A stretch of 20,942 nucleotides of DNA from Enterosoma sp964427595 (GCA_964427595.1 CAYRUQ010000021.1:1-20942), one strand, 5' to 3'. Shown: positions 6,518 through 16,046, numbered from the stretch's first letter. Notes: generated by a model from the letters alone, not told the origin. Translations and numbers: made by a program.

Positions 6518-9106
6518 TTAAGACGCTCTCTCAGTCAGTAAAGTTAAATCGATAGCTTCACCATACCAAGGAGCTAAATCAGAATCGACAGATAGATATT
6601 TAAACTCATGGAAACCAAGGACATTATAAGTAGCTCTTAACATAGCTAGTTCCATCGTTCTGTACTTAGCTTGACTATTAGAACTCCAGCCGCTGACATA
6701 CTCCATGTCAAACTCATCATCGATAGCATACTTATAAGGTTCAAGGACAATCTCATCAGAAGCGAAGTTAGCGGCATTAGTCTCATCCATCACCACATCA
6801 GAATAGTTGACACCACCACCCATGAAGAAGATCGGAAGATTACATTGATCATCTTCAACGACGAATTCATCAGTTCTCTGTTGAAGCATCGCTCTTAAAG
6901 GTAAGTAATCATCGTCAGTGATATCGACGATGCTAGTTCCTACACCACCATGAAGAGCGATGAAAGTGCCGACATCTTGGAAAAGAAGTGATGAGTAGTC
7001 CATATCAGCTAGACTCTTATAATCATAGAAACGATTATCACCAGTCAGATTTAATAAAGAAGGATAAGAAGTAGCAGCTAAACCAGTAGGAAGTAATTCC
7101 GCATACAGACTGAAGATCAGATTGATCAAAGTAGTGATGTTATTTTCAATGAAACTTCCTTGAGGCATCGTATCCATACAGATGGCAGAGAGACCGGAAT
7201 TAGCGAAGAAAGTATCGTTGACAGTGATAGAAGAATAATAGTTCTTACTTCCATCAGCATTGAAGATACCATCATCATTGGTATAGGCTTCTTTGACCGT
7301 CTCAATAGCAGTCACATAATCGTCATAATCATAAGGTGAATTGTTTACAAACCCTAAAAACTCATTAGCTTGCGTTCCTTTGATCGCACTAAAAGAAAGA
7401 ATCGAATCGGCTTTGTAATCAAAATCAGTAGTAAGATTAGAAGTATTGGCTTGTATATAGTCGCTGACTGTCGTTGTGACATCTCTTGTTCCGTTATAGT
7501 AAGTGATGCTCTTGTCATAATCGACATTGTTATACTTGTTGTTTCCGACTTTAAGAAGGAACTCATATCCATAGTTTAAGAAACAGTTATCGATAGTAGC
7601 ATCCATGGAATCATAAGAACGGATGACATTCCTACCATTTTCGACACGTGAATCAGAGAGGGTGATGTTATCACCACAGAACTCTAAGACAGTGCCAGTG
7701 TAAAAGAGGTTAGTGAGGTTATTTCCAAAATCACAATTCTTCAAAGCGACATCTTCTAAAAGGATATTATCGCCTTCAACATAAAATCCTATGTTATCTT
7801 GACCATATAAAGCGAAGATCGGATCAGTAGCATCTTGAACAGTGCTGGTTGTCGAATTATAAGGAACACCGATTGATGTGAAGTATAAAGGACCACGGAA
7901 GAGATCATCATCGGCTAATAAAGCATACTCAACTGAGCTACCAGTGGTTTGATCAGTGATCGTCTGAGTCAGTGATGGATAAGCGAGATTGTGAGCGTTG
8001 ATAGTGAATCCATTACCATAAAAATCATCCCTGATTCTGACACCAACATTAACAGTGGTGCTGGCAGTGTGATAATTAGAATTGAATTCTCCGTTTTCAA
8101 CCTTCTCATTCCACTCATCGATGAAATCGTGGTTATAAGAAGTCTCAAACTGATAGATCTCATCTTCGAAACTGAAGGTGTTCGTCTCATCATCATAGTG
8201 ACCGAATAACTCAGTAGAATCACTCTTCTTGGAAAGGATGTTGTTATCAGAGTCTAAGTTATAAGTGTTAGATAAAGACTCTAAGTTGACTCTCAATACA
8301 ACGCTTTCTCCTTCTTCAGAGAAGTTGGTAGCCATAAGAAGATCATCGTAATCATAAACATTGACACCATCAACGATAGTGAAACTTAAAGTTCCATCTC
8401 CTTCACCATCCTCACCGAAGGGATTCTTCAAAGAGATATAAGCATCTCCTGTAGAATTGAAACTGATAAGACCATCACCCATGTTGACTGAGACATTATC
8501 GGAGTGCTCGAGTTGAATCTGTTCATCAGTTAAAAGAGAGTTACCGACGATCTCATAAGTGAACTCTAATGAAGAGAAGTCTTTATCATAACTAGCTCCC
8601 TTAGCTACTTCTTGATAAGAGAGATCATATAAGCCGACATAGTCAGTATTAGAGATCTTACTAGCAGAGAAGCTTCTGACTGGGTTGATGACGATAGCAC
8701 CGCTATCACCGACGATGATGGCGGTGAAAGATAAAGAAGGAGTGGTGCTATCAGCTTTAGCGTTAGAGCAAGTGATCGTACAAGTTCCTACACTCTCAGG
8801 AATCAAATAATAACCATCACTTCTCTCTTCGATAGAAGCGACTTCCGAGTCGGATGAAGACCAGACTAATTTATTTCCATCAGCGATAGGATAGGCGTTA
8901 CCAGAACTATCAGTTTCATAGACGGGATCAGCTTCTAATTTCTGAGCCCCCTCAGCCATCAAAAAAGCATAATTAGCTGTGTAATCCCAACTTATTGCTA
9001 AATAGTCTTTTTCAACTGCTCTGATTAAGACAGTTGAAGTCACAAAAGCGAAGATAGCGATGACGAAGGGGATCAAAAGCAGAAGGATGATCGCCTTTTT
9101 TCTCAT
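6518..9106 (-). CDS. Large membrane-anchored extracellular protein with Ig-like and beta-helix-like regions, cotranscribed with an ABC transporter
   Basis: 862 residues. A basic start (MRKK) and a hydrophobic helix at 5-29 with no evident cleavage site suggest a single N-terminal membrane anchor with the rest outside. Residues about 55-135 look like a bacterial Ig-like (Big2-type) domain (KLVWSSSDSEVASIE, then a GTCTITCSNA-like strand). A second Ig-like stretch may lie at 165-245. Residues about 360-515 look like a parallel beta-helix (YGNGFTINAHNL, DNILLEDVALKNCDFGNN, DNITLSDSRVENGRNVI, ATIDNCFLNYG). The C-terminal 350 residues are not recognised. There is no LPXTG motif. The start overlaps the permease stop (ATGA) and is preceded by AGGAGG, so the protein probably works with the ABC transporter, for example as its extracellular partner. 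It is the last gene of the operon. Function is inferred from architecture only. Confidence 0.85.
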   Translation of the reverse strand: MRKKAIILLLLIPFVIAIFAFVTSTVLIRAVEKDYLAISWDYTANYAFLMAEGAQKLEADPVYETDSSGNAYPIADGNKLVWSSSDSEVASIEERSDGYYLIPESVGTCTITCSNAKADSTTPSLSFTAIIVGDSGAIVINPVRSFSASKISNTDYVGLYDLSYQEVAKGASYDKDFSSLEFTYEIVGNSLLTDEQIQLEHSDNVSVNMGDGLISFNSTGDAYISLKNPFGEDGEGDGTLSFTIVDGVNVYDYDDLLMATNFSEEGESVVLRVNLESLSNTYNLDSDNNILSKKSDSTELFGHYDDETNTFSFEDEIYQFETSYNHDFIDEWNEKVENGEFNSNYHTASTTVNVGVRIRDDFYGNGFTINAHNLAYPSLTQTITDQTTGSSVEYALLADDDLFRGPLYFTSIGVPYNSTTSTVQDATDPIFALYGQDNIGFYVEGDNILLEDVALKNCDFGNNLTNLFYTGTVLEFCGDNITLSDSRVENGRNVIRSYDSMDATIDNCFLNYGYEFLLKVGNNKYNNVDYDKSITYYNGTRDVTTTVSDYIQANTSNLTTDFDYKADSILSFSAIKGTQANEFLGFVNNSPYDYDDYVTAIETVKEAYTNDDGIFNADGSKNYYSSITVNDTFFANSGLSAICMDTMPQGSFIENNITTLINLIFSLYAELLPTGLAATSYPSLLNLTGDNRFYDYKSLADMDYSSLLFQDVGTFIALHGGVGTSIVDITDDDYLPLRAMLQQRTDEFVVEDDQCNLPIFFMGGGVNYSDVVMDETNAANFASDEIVLEPYKYAIDDEFDMEYVSGWSSNSQAKYRTMELAMLRATYNVLGFHEFKYLSVDSDLAPWYGEAIDLTLLTERAS

Positions 9107-10755
9107 GCTCTTTTTCCTCCTTCGTACTTTAAGAAGAGATTCTCAATCCTCTTCTTGAATCTGAATATCAATGGGATAGATAAGACTATCTCAAGTCCTA
9201 ATAAGATCAGATAGAACGATAACTCTTGTAAGTCATCTGGTATCAATAAAGTCAAAAGTGAACTGACTAAAACAAATAATAAGGGAAGGATGAAATCAAT
9301 CACTACTGATAAGAATCCGCTTTGAGAGGCGACCTTCAAATCCGAATACAAAGAAGAGATATTCAAGATGAGAAGAGCGACTAATCCGATAAGCATCATC
9401 AATATGACACCTGTCCAAGTGAAAGGAACACTAGCTTGTGAGAATAAATCAGATGGAGTGGTGAGAAGACATCCTATAACGATCATAGAGACGATATAAG
9501 AGATTGAAGATAAGGTGTAAGGAACTAATAACTTGATGAATAACTGTTTAGCAGGTGAGACTGGTATCGTCTTTAAAAGAACGATCGTATCCTTCTCTTT
9601 TGATAAAGAAAGAGAAGAAGTGGAGTTGATGACAGCTAAGAAAAGAAGGATCAAAGCTGCATTTAAAGTGATGGTGAAAGTCGGATACATCGCCTTCATA
9701 TAGTTGAGATTACCAGTGGTGAAGATCAAATTGATAGCAGATATAACCGCATAGACAAGTAAGGGTTGTACACAGATCAAAGAGAAGTAAGAGAAGACAC
9801 CATCAGAGTTGTTGAAGACTAAAGTCAATTCTTTCTCAATAAGAGCTCTAGTCGGACTTTTGATTTTGACTGGTAGATTGAAGTACTTTTTCTTTCTAGA
9901 GTGAGTCTGACTATTGTTTCTTAAGTAAGCTTTGAAATAAATGATGAAGAAAGGAACAGAGATGAGAAGAGCTGCAAATACGAATGCGATTAATAACACA
10001 ATCTGATAAAGGGGATAAATCAACCTGCAAAGATGAGTTAAAGTGATGACCGGATAAAGATTAGAAGCGAGAGTAGACATGATGCTCATTCTCTCGGTTG
10101 TGAATAAAGAATCAAGAGATGAAGATCTGACAAGTGAGACGAAGACTTCTAATATATCTTTATATATGTAAGTGAGACCGAACATGATAGCTAAAGTGAT
10201 GACAAGCAGGATGAATATGTGTTTCTTTAACCTATAAAACACTTCTCTGAAGGGAATAGTTAAAAGCAAGGCGATACCAAAGATAACTAATGTGAGCAAC
10301 ATTATTCCAAAAACAGCACCGAAGTAGAAAAAGACACTGACATCATTTTTAGCTCCGTAGACAGAGAAGATAGGAAGCATCGTCGCAAAGGAGAAGAAAA
10401 GACCTTTGAAATAACAATAGAAAGCTTTGCTGACGAATATCTCGCACATCCTGACTGGTCTACTTCCTAAGATGATCTTCTCATCTTCGTTTTTAAAGAA
10501 CGATGAATAGATGGAAGGAACTAAGAAGATGATTCCTAAACACATGAAAGCGAAGATGATGATCGTGAAGAAAGATATATTAAATCCAGTATAAATGGCT
10601 AACTGATCATATAAACGGGAGTAGAGATAAATCTCTAAATATATGAATAGTCCGATGAATAAACAGGTGGTGAGAAGAGATAAAGCTAGTCTCCATCCTT
10701 TCTTGCTGAAAAGATTGCTACTAGAAAACTCCCTTAAGAAAAGCTCAGTTACCAT
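9103..10755 (-). CDS. ABC-2-like transporter permease, two six-helix halves
   Basis: 550 residues with about 12 membrane helices in two halves separated by a polar linker (about 285-315, NNSQTHSRKKKYFNLPVK). The sequence SLSLSKEKDTIVLLKTIPVSP in the second half is typical of ABC-2-type permeases; such a cytoplasmic loop usually contacts the ATPase. The similar FKNEDEKIILGSRPV stretch in the first half supports an internal duplication. The gene overlaps the ATPase gene by 11 nt, with GGGAGG six bases before its ATG, and overlaps the following extracellular-protein gene by 4 nt. The ATPase, permease and extracellular protein therefore look like one export or surface-processing unit. The substrate is unknown; export of a peptide, lipid or surface component is a guess. 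Confidence 0.85.
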   Translation of the reverse strand: MVTELFLREFSSSNLFSKKGWRLALSLLTTCLFIGLFIYLEIYLYSRLYDQLAIYTGFNISFFTIIIFAFMCLGIIFLVPSIYSSFFKNEDEKIILGSRPVRMCEIFVSKAFYCYFKGLFFSFATMLPIFSVYGAKNDVSVFFYFGAVFGIMLLTLVIFGIALLLTIPFREVFYRLKKHIFILLVITLAIMFGLTYIYKDILEVFVSLVRSSSLDSLFTTERMSIMSTLASNLYPVITLTHLCRLIYPLYQIVLLIAFVFAALLISVPFFIIYFKAYLRNNSQTHSRKKKYFNLPVKIKSPTRALIEKELTLVFNNSDGVFSYFSLICVQPLLVYAVISAINLIFTTGNLNYMKAMYPTFTITLNAALILLFLAVINSTSSLSLSKEKDTIVLLKTIPVSPAKQLFIKLLVPYTLSSISYIVSMIVIGCLLTTPSDLFSQASVPFTWTGVILMMLIGLVALLILNISSLYSDLKVASQSGFLSVVIDFILPLLFVLVSSLLTLLIPDDLQELSFYLILLGLEIVLSIPLIFRFKKRIENLFLKYEGGKRA

Positions 10756-11497
10756 CGCTTTCCTCCCGGCAATTCTCTAAGAAATAATTCGCTAAATAAT
10801 TTCTAGCTTTCGGCTCTTTAATTAAATCAAAGATATTTAATATCTTACCTTCATTGATGATAGCAACTCTATCACAAAGTCTTGAGATGAGGTCGATGTT
10901 ATGCGAGGCGACAAAACAGGTGTTACCATGCTTTGCAAACTCTCTCATCATCTTCGCTAACTCATTAGCAGTGAAGGCATCAAGACCGACTGTCGGTTCA
11001 TCTAAGATCCAAATCTTCGGATTATGAATCATAGATGCGATGAGACAGATCTTCTGTTTCATACCATGTGAATATTCTTTGATCGGTCTATGCAAATCTT
11101 CTTGTCTGAGATCTAATCTCTTAGAGAGATATTTGAGATTCTCAACAAATCTTTCTTCTTTAAGGCGGAAGATAGAAGCGACAAACTCCATATATCTATA
11201 ACCGGTCATATCTTCATAAGCGATAGGTTCTGAAGACGCATAACCGATGCTCTGTTTAACACTGATAGGATCTTCCTTAATCGAGTTTCCTAAAACCTCA
11301 ATAACTCCTGAATTGAAGGGTTTGATTCCACAGATACATTCGATAGTAGTTGATTTACCAACACCATTTTTTCCGATGAATCCGAAAAGCTCACCAGTAT
11401 AGACATCAAAGGAGATATCTTTGATGACTTCTTTCTTTCCGTAGTTTTTAACTAGATTCTCGATGTGAATCGCTGTCTTTTTTTCTGTAGTGTTCAT
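10745..11497 (-). CDS. ABC transporter ATP-binding protein
   Basis: 250 residues from the ATG. It has the full set of motifs: Walker A GKNGVGKST, Q-loop region VKQSIGYASSEP, a signature-like YSHGMKQK in place of LSGGQ, Walker B IWILDEP, the D-loop VGLD and the switch histidine in VASHN. It resembles the DrrA/CcmA-type ATPases that pair with ABC-2 permeases, consistent with the overlapping permease gene downstream. The start is uncertain. The ATG at 11497 lacks a well-spaced Shine-Dalgarno, whereas a TTG six bases upstream (11503) has AGGA nine bases before it, inside the end of the preceding gene. The preceding surface-protein gene ends only 9 nt away, so the ATPase is part of the same transcript. 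Confidence 0.93.
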   Translation of the reverse strand: MNTTEKKTAIHIENLVKNYGKKEVIKDISFDVYTGELFGFIGKNGVGKSTTIECICGIKPFNSGVIEVLGNSIKEDPISVKQSIGYASSEPIAYEDMTGYRYMEFVASIFRLKEERFVENLKYLSKRLDLRQEDLHRPIKEYSHGMKQKICLIASMIHNPKIWILDEPTVGLDAFTANELAKMMREFAKHGNTCFVASHNIDLISRLCDRVAIINEGKILNIFDLIKEPKARNYLANYFLENCREESDGN

Positions 11498-11506
11498 AAT
11501 CAATTT

Positions 11507-14146
11507 TTAAGATCCTGCATTGGTATAGTTAGCATTAATCGTCGCTGTGGTTAACCATCTACTTGTAGAGGTGTTATATGTAAACGGGAACTCTGTTCCT
11601 GATTCACTTGTGTTTTCACCTAATAACTTGACTATATTTCCAGTGATGCTTCCAGAAGATACTGTAACAGGAGTGAAATAACCCTGGAAGAAAATGTACA
11701 TTTGAGTATCATTAACTTTGTTGATAGTGTGATCGGCATTAACTTTAACTTCTGAATAACTACCATTCAAGTCATCTTCGATAGTTAAACCATTTACAGA
11801 GCTAGAGGAAATAGAATCGTAAGCTCTGTAGAAATTGTCATTTTCATTATTATTAAAGAAATAAGCATAGTAAGAATCATTCTCTGTGTCATACACAAGA
11901 CCGGTTTCTTTATCGTAAGTGTATTGTGTATCAGAATCAGCAAATTCAAATGGATTAGTAGGATCAGTTAATACATATCCATTAGAAATCAATGGTTCAG
12001 TAAAGAAAGCCCAGGGGTTTGAATACAAATCAAAGCCACTATACCAAGTGTACTGAAGACGACATTCGGCCATCAACCACCCTTCTCCGTTAAGATAGAC
12101 ATGTCCGTCATTTCTAGTTGTATTACTGCCGTTGATAGCATTAACATTAGTCTTAAATGTTTCTAAAGCTGATTCAGAGAAGTTGATTTGACCACCAAAC
12201 ATGAAATCATGATCAATTCCATAGGAATCAGGTGCAGTGGTATCAAATTCTATTGTTCCATAGATATTTGCATAAGCTGGATGATTATTAAGTTCAGTAT
12301 AATAAGTCGAGTTATCCATCCAAATAATACTAGTATCGCCACCCCAGTTATGATCTGAATCACCGGTACCACCTCTAGTGGCATATCTTTCTACTTGTTC
12401 ATATGAATAAAAATTCTGGAAGAATATCATTCCACCGACAGCTTGATATTCCATTGCAGAACTAGCTGTATATCCATAAGATACTCTACTCATATACTTA
12501 TGTGTTAAAGCGCCAAAAGTCATAGTTGAATTTTGATCTACCATAAGTGAACTTCCGGGCATAAAGAACAGCAGCTGATTAACTTCTAAAGATGAATTAT
12601 ATAAATTAATATCAAAATACGAAGGGATTACAAAAGGATACTTTTCTGAGGTGCCTGACATACTTATGCTAGATAGAGATAACGAAAAAGTAAGCGAATT
12701 AAAAGTAATATCCGCATTCATAAAGCTATAGGAAGTTTTTTGATGCATTAAATCAGCCTTAGCAGCATCGGTAAAAACACTAGAACCCCAATCTAAATAA
12801 GAGACATCTCTGATGATATAAGCGTCACTAGATGAATTTGACTTAAATTCAAACAACGCTCCCGTGCCAGATCCGCCAAAAAGACGAAAATCTCCAGAAC
12901 CAACATTACTATTGGAACTACCCAAATCGACTCTATATTTTCCATAAAAATTGGCCCCATTATAAATAATAGTTCTTACATTAAGATAAGGACATCTGTA
13001 ACTGTTAAAGAAAGCTGAATTATTAAAATAAGCAACAGCGTAAGATCCTTCAGAATAAGCATCTTCAATAACCATAGGAGTATAGAGAGTAGAACCGGAT
13101 AAGAGCACTAGAGAGCCAGCATCTTCAGTTCCAAACTTGCTATCAGTGATGGATCCCCATAAATCTAACATTGCACCATCACCGACAATTAGGCTATGTC
13201 CATTAAGATCAATCTCACAATAGGGACCGACAATGGTGCCTTGGGGACCAATCATGTTCGAATAATCACTAGCTCCCCAACCAAAACCAGTTATACCGGC
13301 AACAGTAAAATTACCACTTATATAAACATCGTTTTGTAAAACAAATCTGTAAACACAATAGTTTCGACTAGCATAATCACTAATAGTATATTTGTAATTT
13401 TTGTAATCTCCATCGTATCTAGTGCTAGCTGTTGCATAGGCAGTGTCTTTAGAAATATCCGTTGTTAACCCGATAAACTGATTAGTAGTTCTTGAGTAAG
13501 AATATTTCCGAAGCAAAGAAGAAGAAGAATAGCTAGTTGCACGATAATTGATAGCTCCTGCATAGGACACTTCAGCATAGGCTGAATAAGAATAACCAGT
13601 GTTTCTAATAGAATCACTTGATGTAACTCGATCCTCATTTATTGTAGAAACAGCAGAAGTAATAGTTCCACTATATTGAACAGAAGTCAGCTCAATTTCT
13701 TCAGTTATATGGTTAGGAAGAGAACTAGTCAAATGAGTAGAATTATTTTCGGTAAAAGAAGTAGTACCATCGATACTAGATGAGGCTGATTCAACACTAC
13801 TATTTTTAGTAAATATAACATCTTGAGTGATAGAGCCATATTCAGAAAGACTTGTTTCACCACTTCCATCAGCAACATCTGCAGTGTAATCATAAATTCC
13901 ACTAATAGAAACAGCTTTAGTAGCTATATCACCAAGAGAGATGTTGTATCCCGAATCAACATAAATAATATCTTCAACATTTCCACTGGCATCCTTAAAA
14001 GTAACTTTGCATTTATCCTCATCATAGCTTTTCCAAACTAAGTTTTCTTTATCAGGAGAGATAGTAAAAGTAGCACTAGTAGAGCTAGCAGAATTACTCA
14101 ATATAAAGAGAGAGACAAATAAAAATAATAGCTTTTTAAGTTTCAT
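11507..14146 (-). CDS. Large secreted Ser/Thr/Tyr-rich surface protein with beta-solenoid-like core
   Basis: 879 residues. Residues 1-26 are a Sec signal peptide (MKLKKLLFLF, then a hydrophobic core ending near SSTSA). Residues 46-75 (CKVTF...IYVDSGYNISL) and 262-336 (VYRFVLQNDVYISG, IVGPYCEIDLNGHSL, LWGSITDS) match the truncated paralogue at 1-1099. The stretch 110-250 is Ser/Thr-rich with many Tyr. The central part is rich in short beta-strand-like segments (for example SLEVNQLLFFMPGSSLMVDQNSTMTFGAL), as in beta-solenoid surface proteins. No LPXTG, membrane tail or repeat anchor is visible at the C-terminus (ends TNAGS). The start has AGGAG seven bases upstream and overlaps the previous gene as ATGA. 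A role as a surface-structure component or adhesin is inferred from context and composition. Confidence 0.85.
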   Translation of the reverse strand: MKLKKLLFLFVSLFILSNSASSTSATFTISPDKENLVWKSYDEDKCKVTFKDASGNVEDIIYVDSGYNISLGDIATKAVSISGIYDYTADVADGSGETSLSEYGSITQDVIFTKNSSVESASSSIDGTTSFTENNSTHLTSSLPNHITEEIELTSVQYSGTITSAVSTINEDRVTSSDSIRNTGYSYSAYAEVSYAGAINYRATSYSSSSLLRKYSYSRTTNQFIGLTTDISKDTAYATASTRYDGDYKNYKYTISDYASRNYCVYRFVLQNDVYISGNFTVAGITGFGWGASDYSNMIGPQGTIVGPYCEIDLNGHSLIVGDGAMLDLWGSITDSKFGTEDAGSLVLLSGSTLYTPMVIEDAYSEGSYAVAYFNNSAFFNSYRCPYLNVRTIIYNGANFYGKYRVDLGSSNSNVGSGDFRLFGGSGTGALFEFKSNSSSDAYIIRDVSYLDWGSSVFTDAAKADLMHQKTSYSFMNADITFNSLTFSLSLSSISMSGTSEKYPFVIPSYFDINLYNSSLEVNQLLFFMPGSSLMVDQNSTMTFGALTHKYMSRVSYGYTASSAMEYQAVGGMIFFQNFYSYEQVERYATRGGTGDSDHNWGGDTSIIWMDNSTYYTELNNHPAYANIYGTIEFDTTAPDSYGIDHDFMFGGQINFSESALETFKTNVNAINGSNTTRNDGHVYLNGEGWLMAECRLQYTWYSGFDLYSNPWAFFTEPLISNGYVLTDPTNPFEFADSDTQYTYDKETGLVYDTENDSYYAYFFNNNENDNFYRAYDSISSSSVNGLTIEDDLNGSYSEVKVNADHTINKVNDTQMYIFFQGYFTPVTVSSGSITGNIVKLLGENTSESGTEFPFTYNTSTSRWLTTATINANYTNAGS

Positions 14147-14883
14147 GCTGTTTCTCCTAAACCAATCTCAAGGGTAACATCAGAGAAATTGTTAACACTA
14201 AAAGTAATTGAAGTGCTTGTTAAATCAAAATTGCATCTTAATTGCCAAGTGCCAGAGTCAGAACTAAAGTTTCTAGTAAAAATTGCACTATTATAAGTTG
14301 AGTCATTGGTAATGAAATAATATGAGATCGTTAAGTCATAACCATCTTCATCATTACCATCTATAACTACAGCATCTAATTCTTGACCATAATCTTCATC
14401 TTCATAATCTTGGTCACTTGGTGCAATGCTACTTCCGTTCGCATCACTTAAAGAAAAAATGCTATCAGAATAAACAAGCTGAGTCATCAAATTAGAAGTC
14501 ATTTTAGGAAAGCTAAACTTAAAGTAAACAAATGAACTATATCTTGCTGAAGCAGTTTCTTTAGCTTGTAAGTAAGAATAGTACCCAGAATAATCAAACG
14601 CCATATCAATATAAAAATCATCAACAGTCTCGTCGTGACTGCCGTCAGCAGTATAAGAGTTTTGTCTCGTTAAAAGAGTGGAAGTGTCATTGTCATAAAG
14701 AACCCCCCTGGCACTTTCCACTTCTAAAAAATCAGGTCCAGTTTGAGTAATTTCAATTGAAGGTGTCGTTTCCGTAGTATCAGTAAGAATTTCTTGATAT
14801 ACGTAAAAAGCACCGAAAGAAACGGAGACCATAGAAACGATGGCGATGGATGATAAGATTAAGATCTTCCCTTTCTTATTCAT
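14143..14883 (-). CDS. Secreted protein with SipW-type signal peptide (second one in the operon)
   Basis: 246 residues. The N-terminus NKKGKILILSSIAIVSMVSV, then SFGAFYVYQE, resembles SipW-cognate signal peptides. It shares the pattern VSFGAF...TDTTETTPSIEI with the first operon protein (VTFAAY...TDTTGPQIEI), suggesting the same peptidase and a common mature start. The rest is acidic and beta-rich (YFKFSFPKM, DLTISYYFITNDS, TWQLRCNFDLTSTSITFSVNN), compatible with a TasA/camelysin-like beta fold, but no family is recognised with certainty. A run of six G lies at codons 58-60. The ATG has AAGG about ten bases upstream, 11 nt separates it from the lipoprotein gene before it, and its stop overlaps the next gene's start. 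Confidence 0.8.
   Translation of the reverse strand: MNKKGKILILSSIAIVSMVSVSFGAFYVYQEILTDTTETTPSIEITQTGPDFLEVESARGVLYDNDTSTLLTRQNSYTADGSHDETVDDFYIDMAFDYSGYYSYLQAKETASARYSSFVYFKFSFPKMTSNLMTQLVYSDSIFSLSDANGSSIAPSDQDYEDEDYGQELDAVVIDGNDEDGYDLTISYYFITNDSTYNSAIFTRNFSSDSGTWQLRCNFDLTSTSITFSVNNFSDVTLEIGLGETA
14703..14708 (-). repeat. Short poly-G tract (G6 on the coding strand) in the second SipW-type gene
   Basis: Six G at codons 58-60 (Ala-Arg-Gly-Val). Adding one G gives TGA three codons later; losing one reaches TAA about 11 codons on. It resembles the G8 tract in the left-edge paralogue in position and effect, though it is shorter and so less likely to slip. Confidence 0.4.
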
Positions 14884-14894
14884 AATAAAAAACC

Positions 14895-16046
14895 TTAGTT
14901 AGCCTCGAAATAAGCGTAGAGCGTTAAATATTCAACTAAAACAGGAGTCAAATCAGTAAAATGTCCACTGTTAGGATCGTTAGGCCCTTGAGTAGATGTA
15001 TACCAACCCTTAAATGTATAACCTTCTTTTGATGCAGTAGGAATGGAGCTTAAAGGAATAGTTTCTCCTTTTGTGCAGTAGTAATAAGGAGAAGTAGAAC
15101 CATCGATAGCACCCCCATTAGCGGTAGCATTAAAGTAGACAGTACATTCAATGTCGTCTTGATTTAATCTAAATAATACACTCCATGAAGAGCCATCATA
15201 TATATAAATACGGTTTCTAGTTAAATCATAATATAAGTCTCCGCTCTTGGCATCTGGATAATCAATGATAGTTGGAGCTCCATTTCCGGTATACCAAGTG
15301 GTTCCGGCAACAGGAAGATCTATCTCAACATCGTATGAAGTCCCATCAGTCAAGTAGATAGTGATGATGCATTGATCATCAGTATAAGTGGTTTCAATAT
15401 AAGAGATACCAACACCATCCTCACCGTCTTCGCCATCTTCACCAGGCTCACCATCATATCCAGAGACATAAGGAATATAAATCTCTTTGGTAGAGCCATC
15501 ACTTAAATAAATAGTGATAGTAGTATTACCACCCTCATCGACATAAGTAGTGATATCGACAATACCGACAGCGTCAGTGCCATTAGTGACTTCAAAAGTC
15601 TCAGTAGTACCATCACTTAAAGTGATAGTGATAGTAGTGATACCAGTAGTAGCATCATAAGAAGATTCGATTCCAGTGATAGTAGTTCCTAAAGGAACTT
15701 CAATCACTTCAGGATCCATGTCTTCATCGGTGAAATAGATAGTGATGATTAAGACTCTGTTTTCTTCATCTTCAACGGTATCGATATGATCAATACCAAC
15801 ACCTGTAGCACCAGTTTCACCCTGTTCACCTTGACTACCAGCCGGGATAGTGAAACTGATAGGATCAGTATCTTCATCAGTGAAATAGATGGTGATCGTA
15901 GTTGAACCATCCTCTTCTAATACTGAAGTGATACTATCGATCATGATGCCTTCATTACCAGTATTGAAAAAGCCGCAACTGGAGATACCGATTAACATGA
16001 AGAAAGAAAAGAAGAAGAGCGCTAATCTTTTTAAGAATTTAGGCAT
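14895..16046 (-). CDS. Lipoprotein with collagen-like stretches, five beta repeats and a C-terminal InlB-like B-repeat
   Basis: 383 residues from the ATG, which has a near-perfect AGGAGGTG eight bases upstream; an in-frame GTG three codons earlier falls inside that site. Residues 1-24 form a lipoprotein signal with lipobox GISSC, placing Cys24 at the membrane surface. About five repeats of 33-40 residues follow (near 33-69, 84-119, 123-156, 160-195 and 212-244), each of the form GI..I.T..DD..TTITIYLTDG.T..EIP. Between them lie Gly-X-Y runs, GSQGEQGETGATGVGI (70-85) and GYDGEPGEDGEDGEDGVGI (196-214). Residues about 300-383 end in EGYTFKGWYTS, the hallmark of InlB-type B-repeats. It overlaps the McrC-like gene by 8 nt. 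It probably anchors or scaffolds the surface structure; this is inference. Confidence 0.87.
   Translation of the reverse strand: MPKFLKRLALFFFSFFMLIGISSCGFFNTGNEGIMIDSITSVLEEDGSTTITIYFTDEDTDPISFTIPAGSQGEQGETGATGVGIDHIDTVEDEENRVLIITIYFTDEDMDPEVIEVPLGTTITGIESSYDATTGITTITITLSDGTTETFEVTNGTDAVGIVDITTYVDEGGNTTITIYLSDGSTKEIYIPYVSGYDGEPGEDGEDGEDGVGISYIETTYTDDQCIITIYLTDGTSYDVEIDLPVAGTTWYTGNGAPTIIDYPDAKSGDLYYDLTRNRIYIYDGSSWSVLFRLNQDDIECTVYFNATANGGAIDGSTSPYYYCTKGETIPLSSIPTASKEGYTFKGWYTSTQGPNDPNSGHFTDLTPVLVEYLTLYAYFEAN

Noticed and set aside
7354..7579. Open frames on both strands inside the 862-residue gene
   Set aside because: They lie wholly within a well-supported gene, lack ribosome binding sites and have no recognisable domain; they are frame shadows. 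The same applies to those near 1296-1514, 2724-3017, 3229-3417, 5320-5577, 6671-6898, 7969-8223, 13823-14041, 17525-17818 and 20464-20706.
15420..15960. CRISPR-like or tandem DNA repeat
   Set aside because: The repetition comes from protein-level beta repeats and Gly-X-Y segments of the lipoprotein; the DNA units vary and there are no regular spacers.
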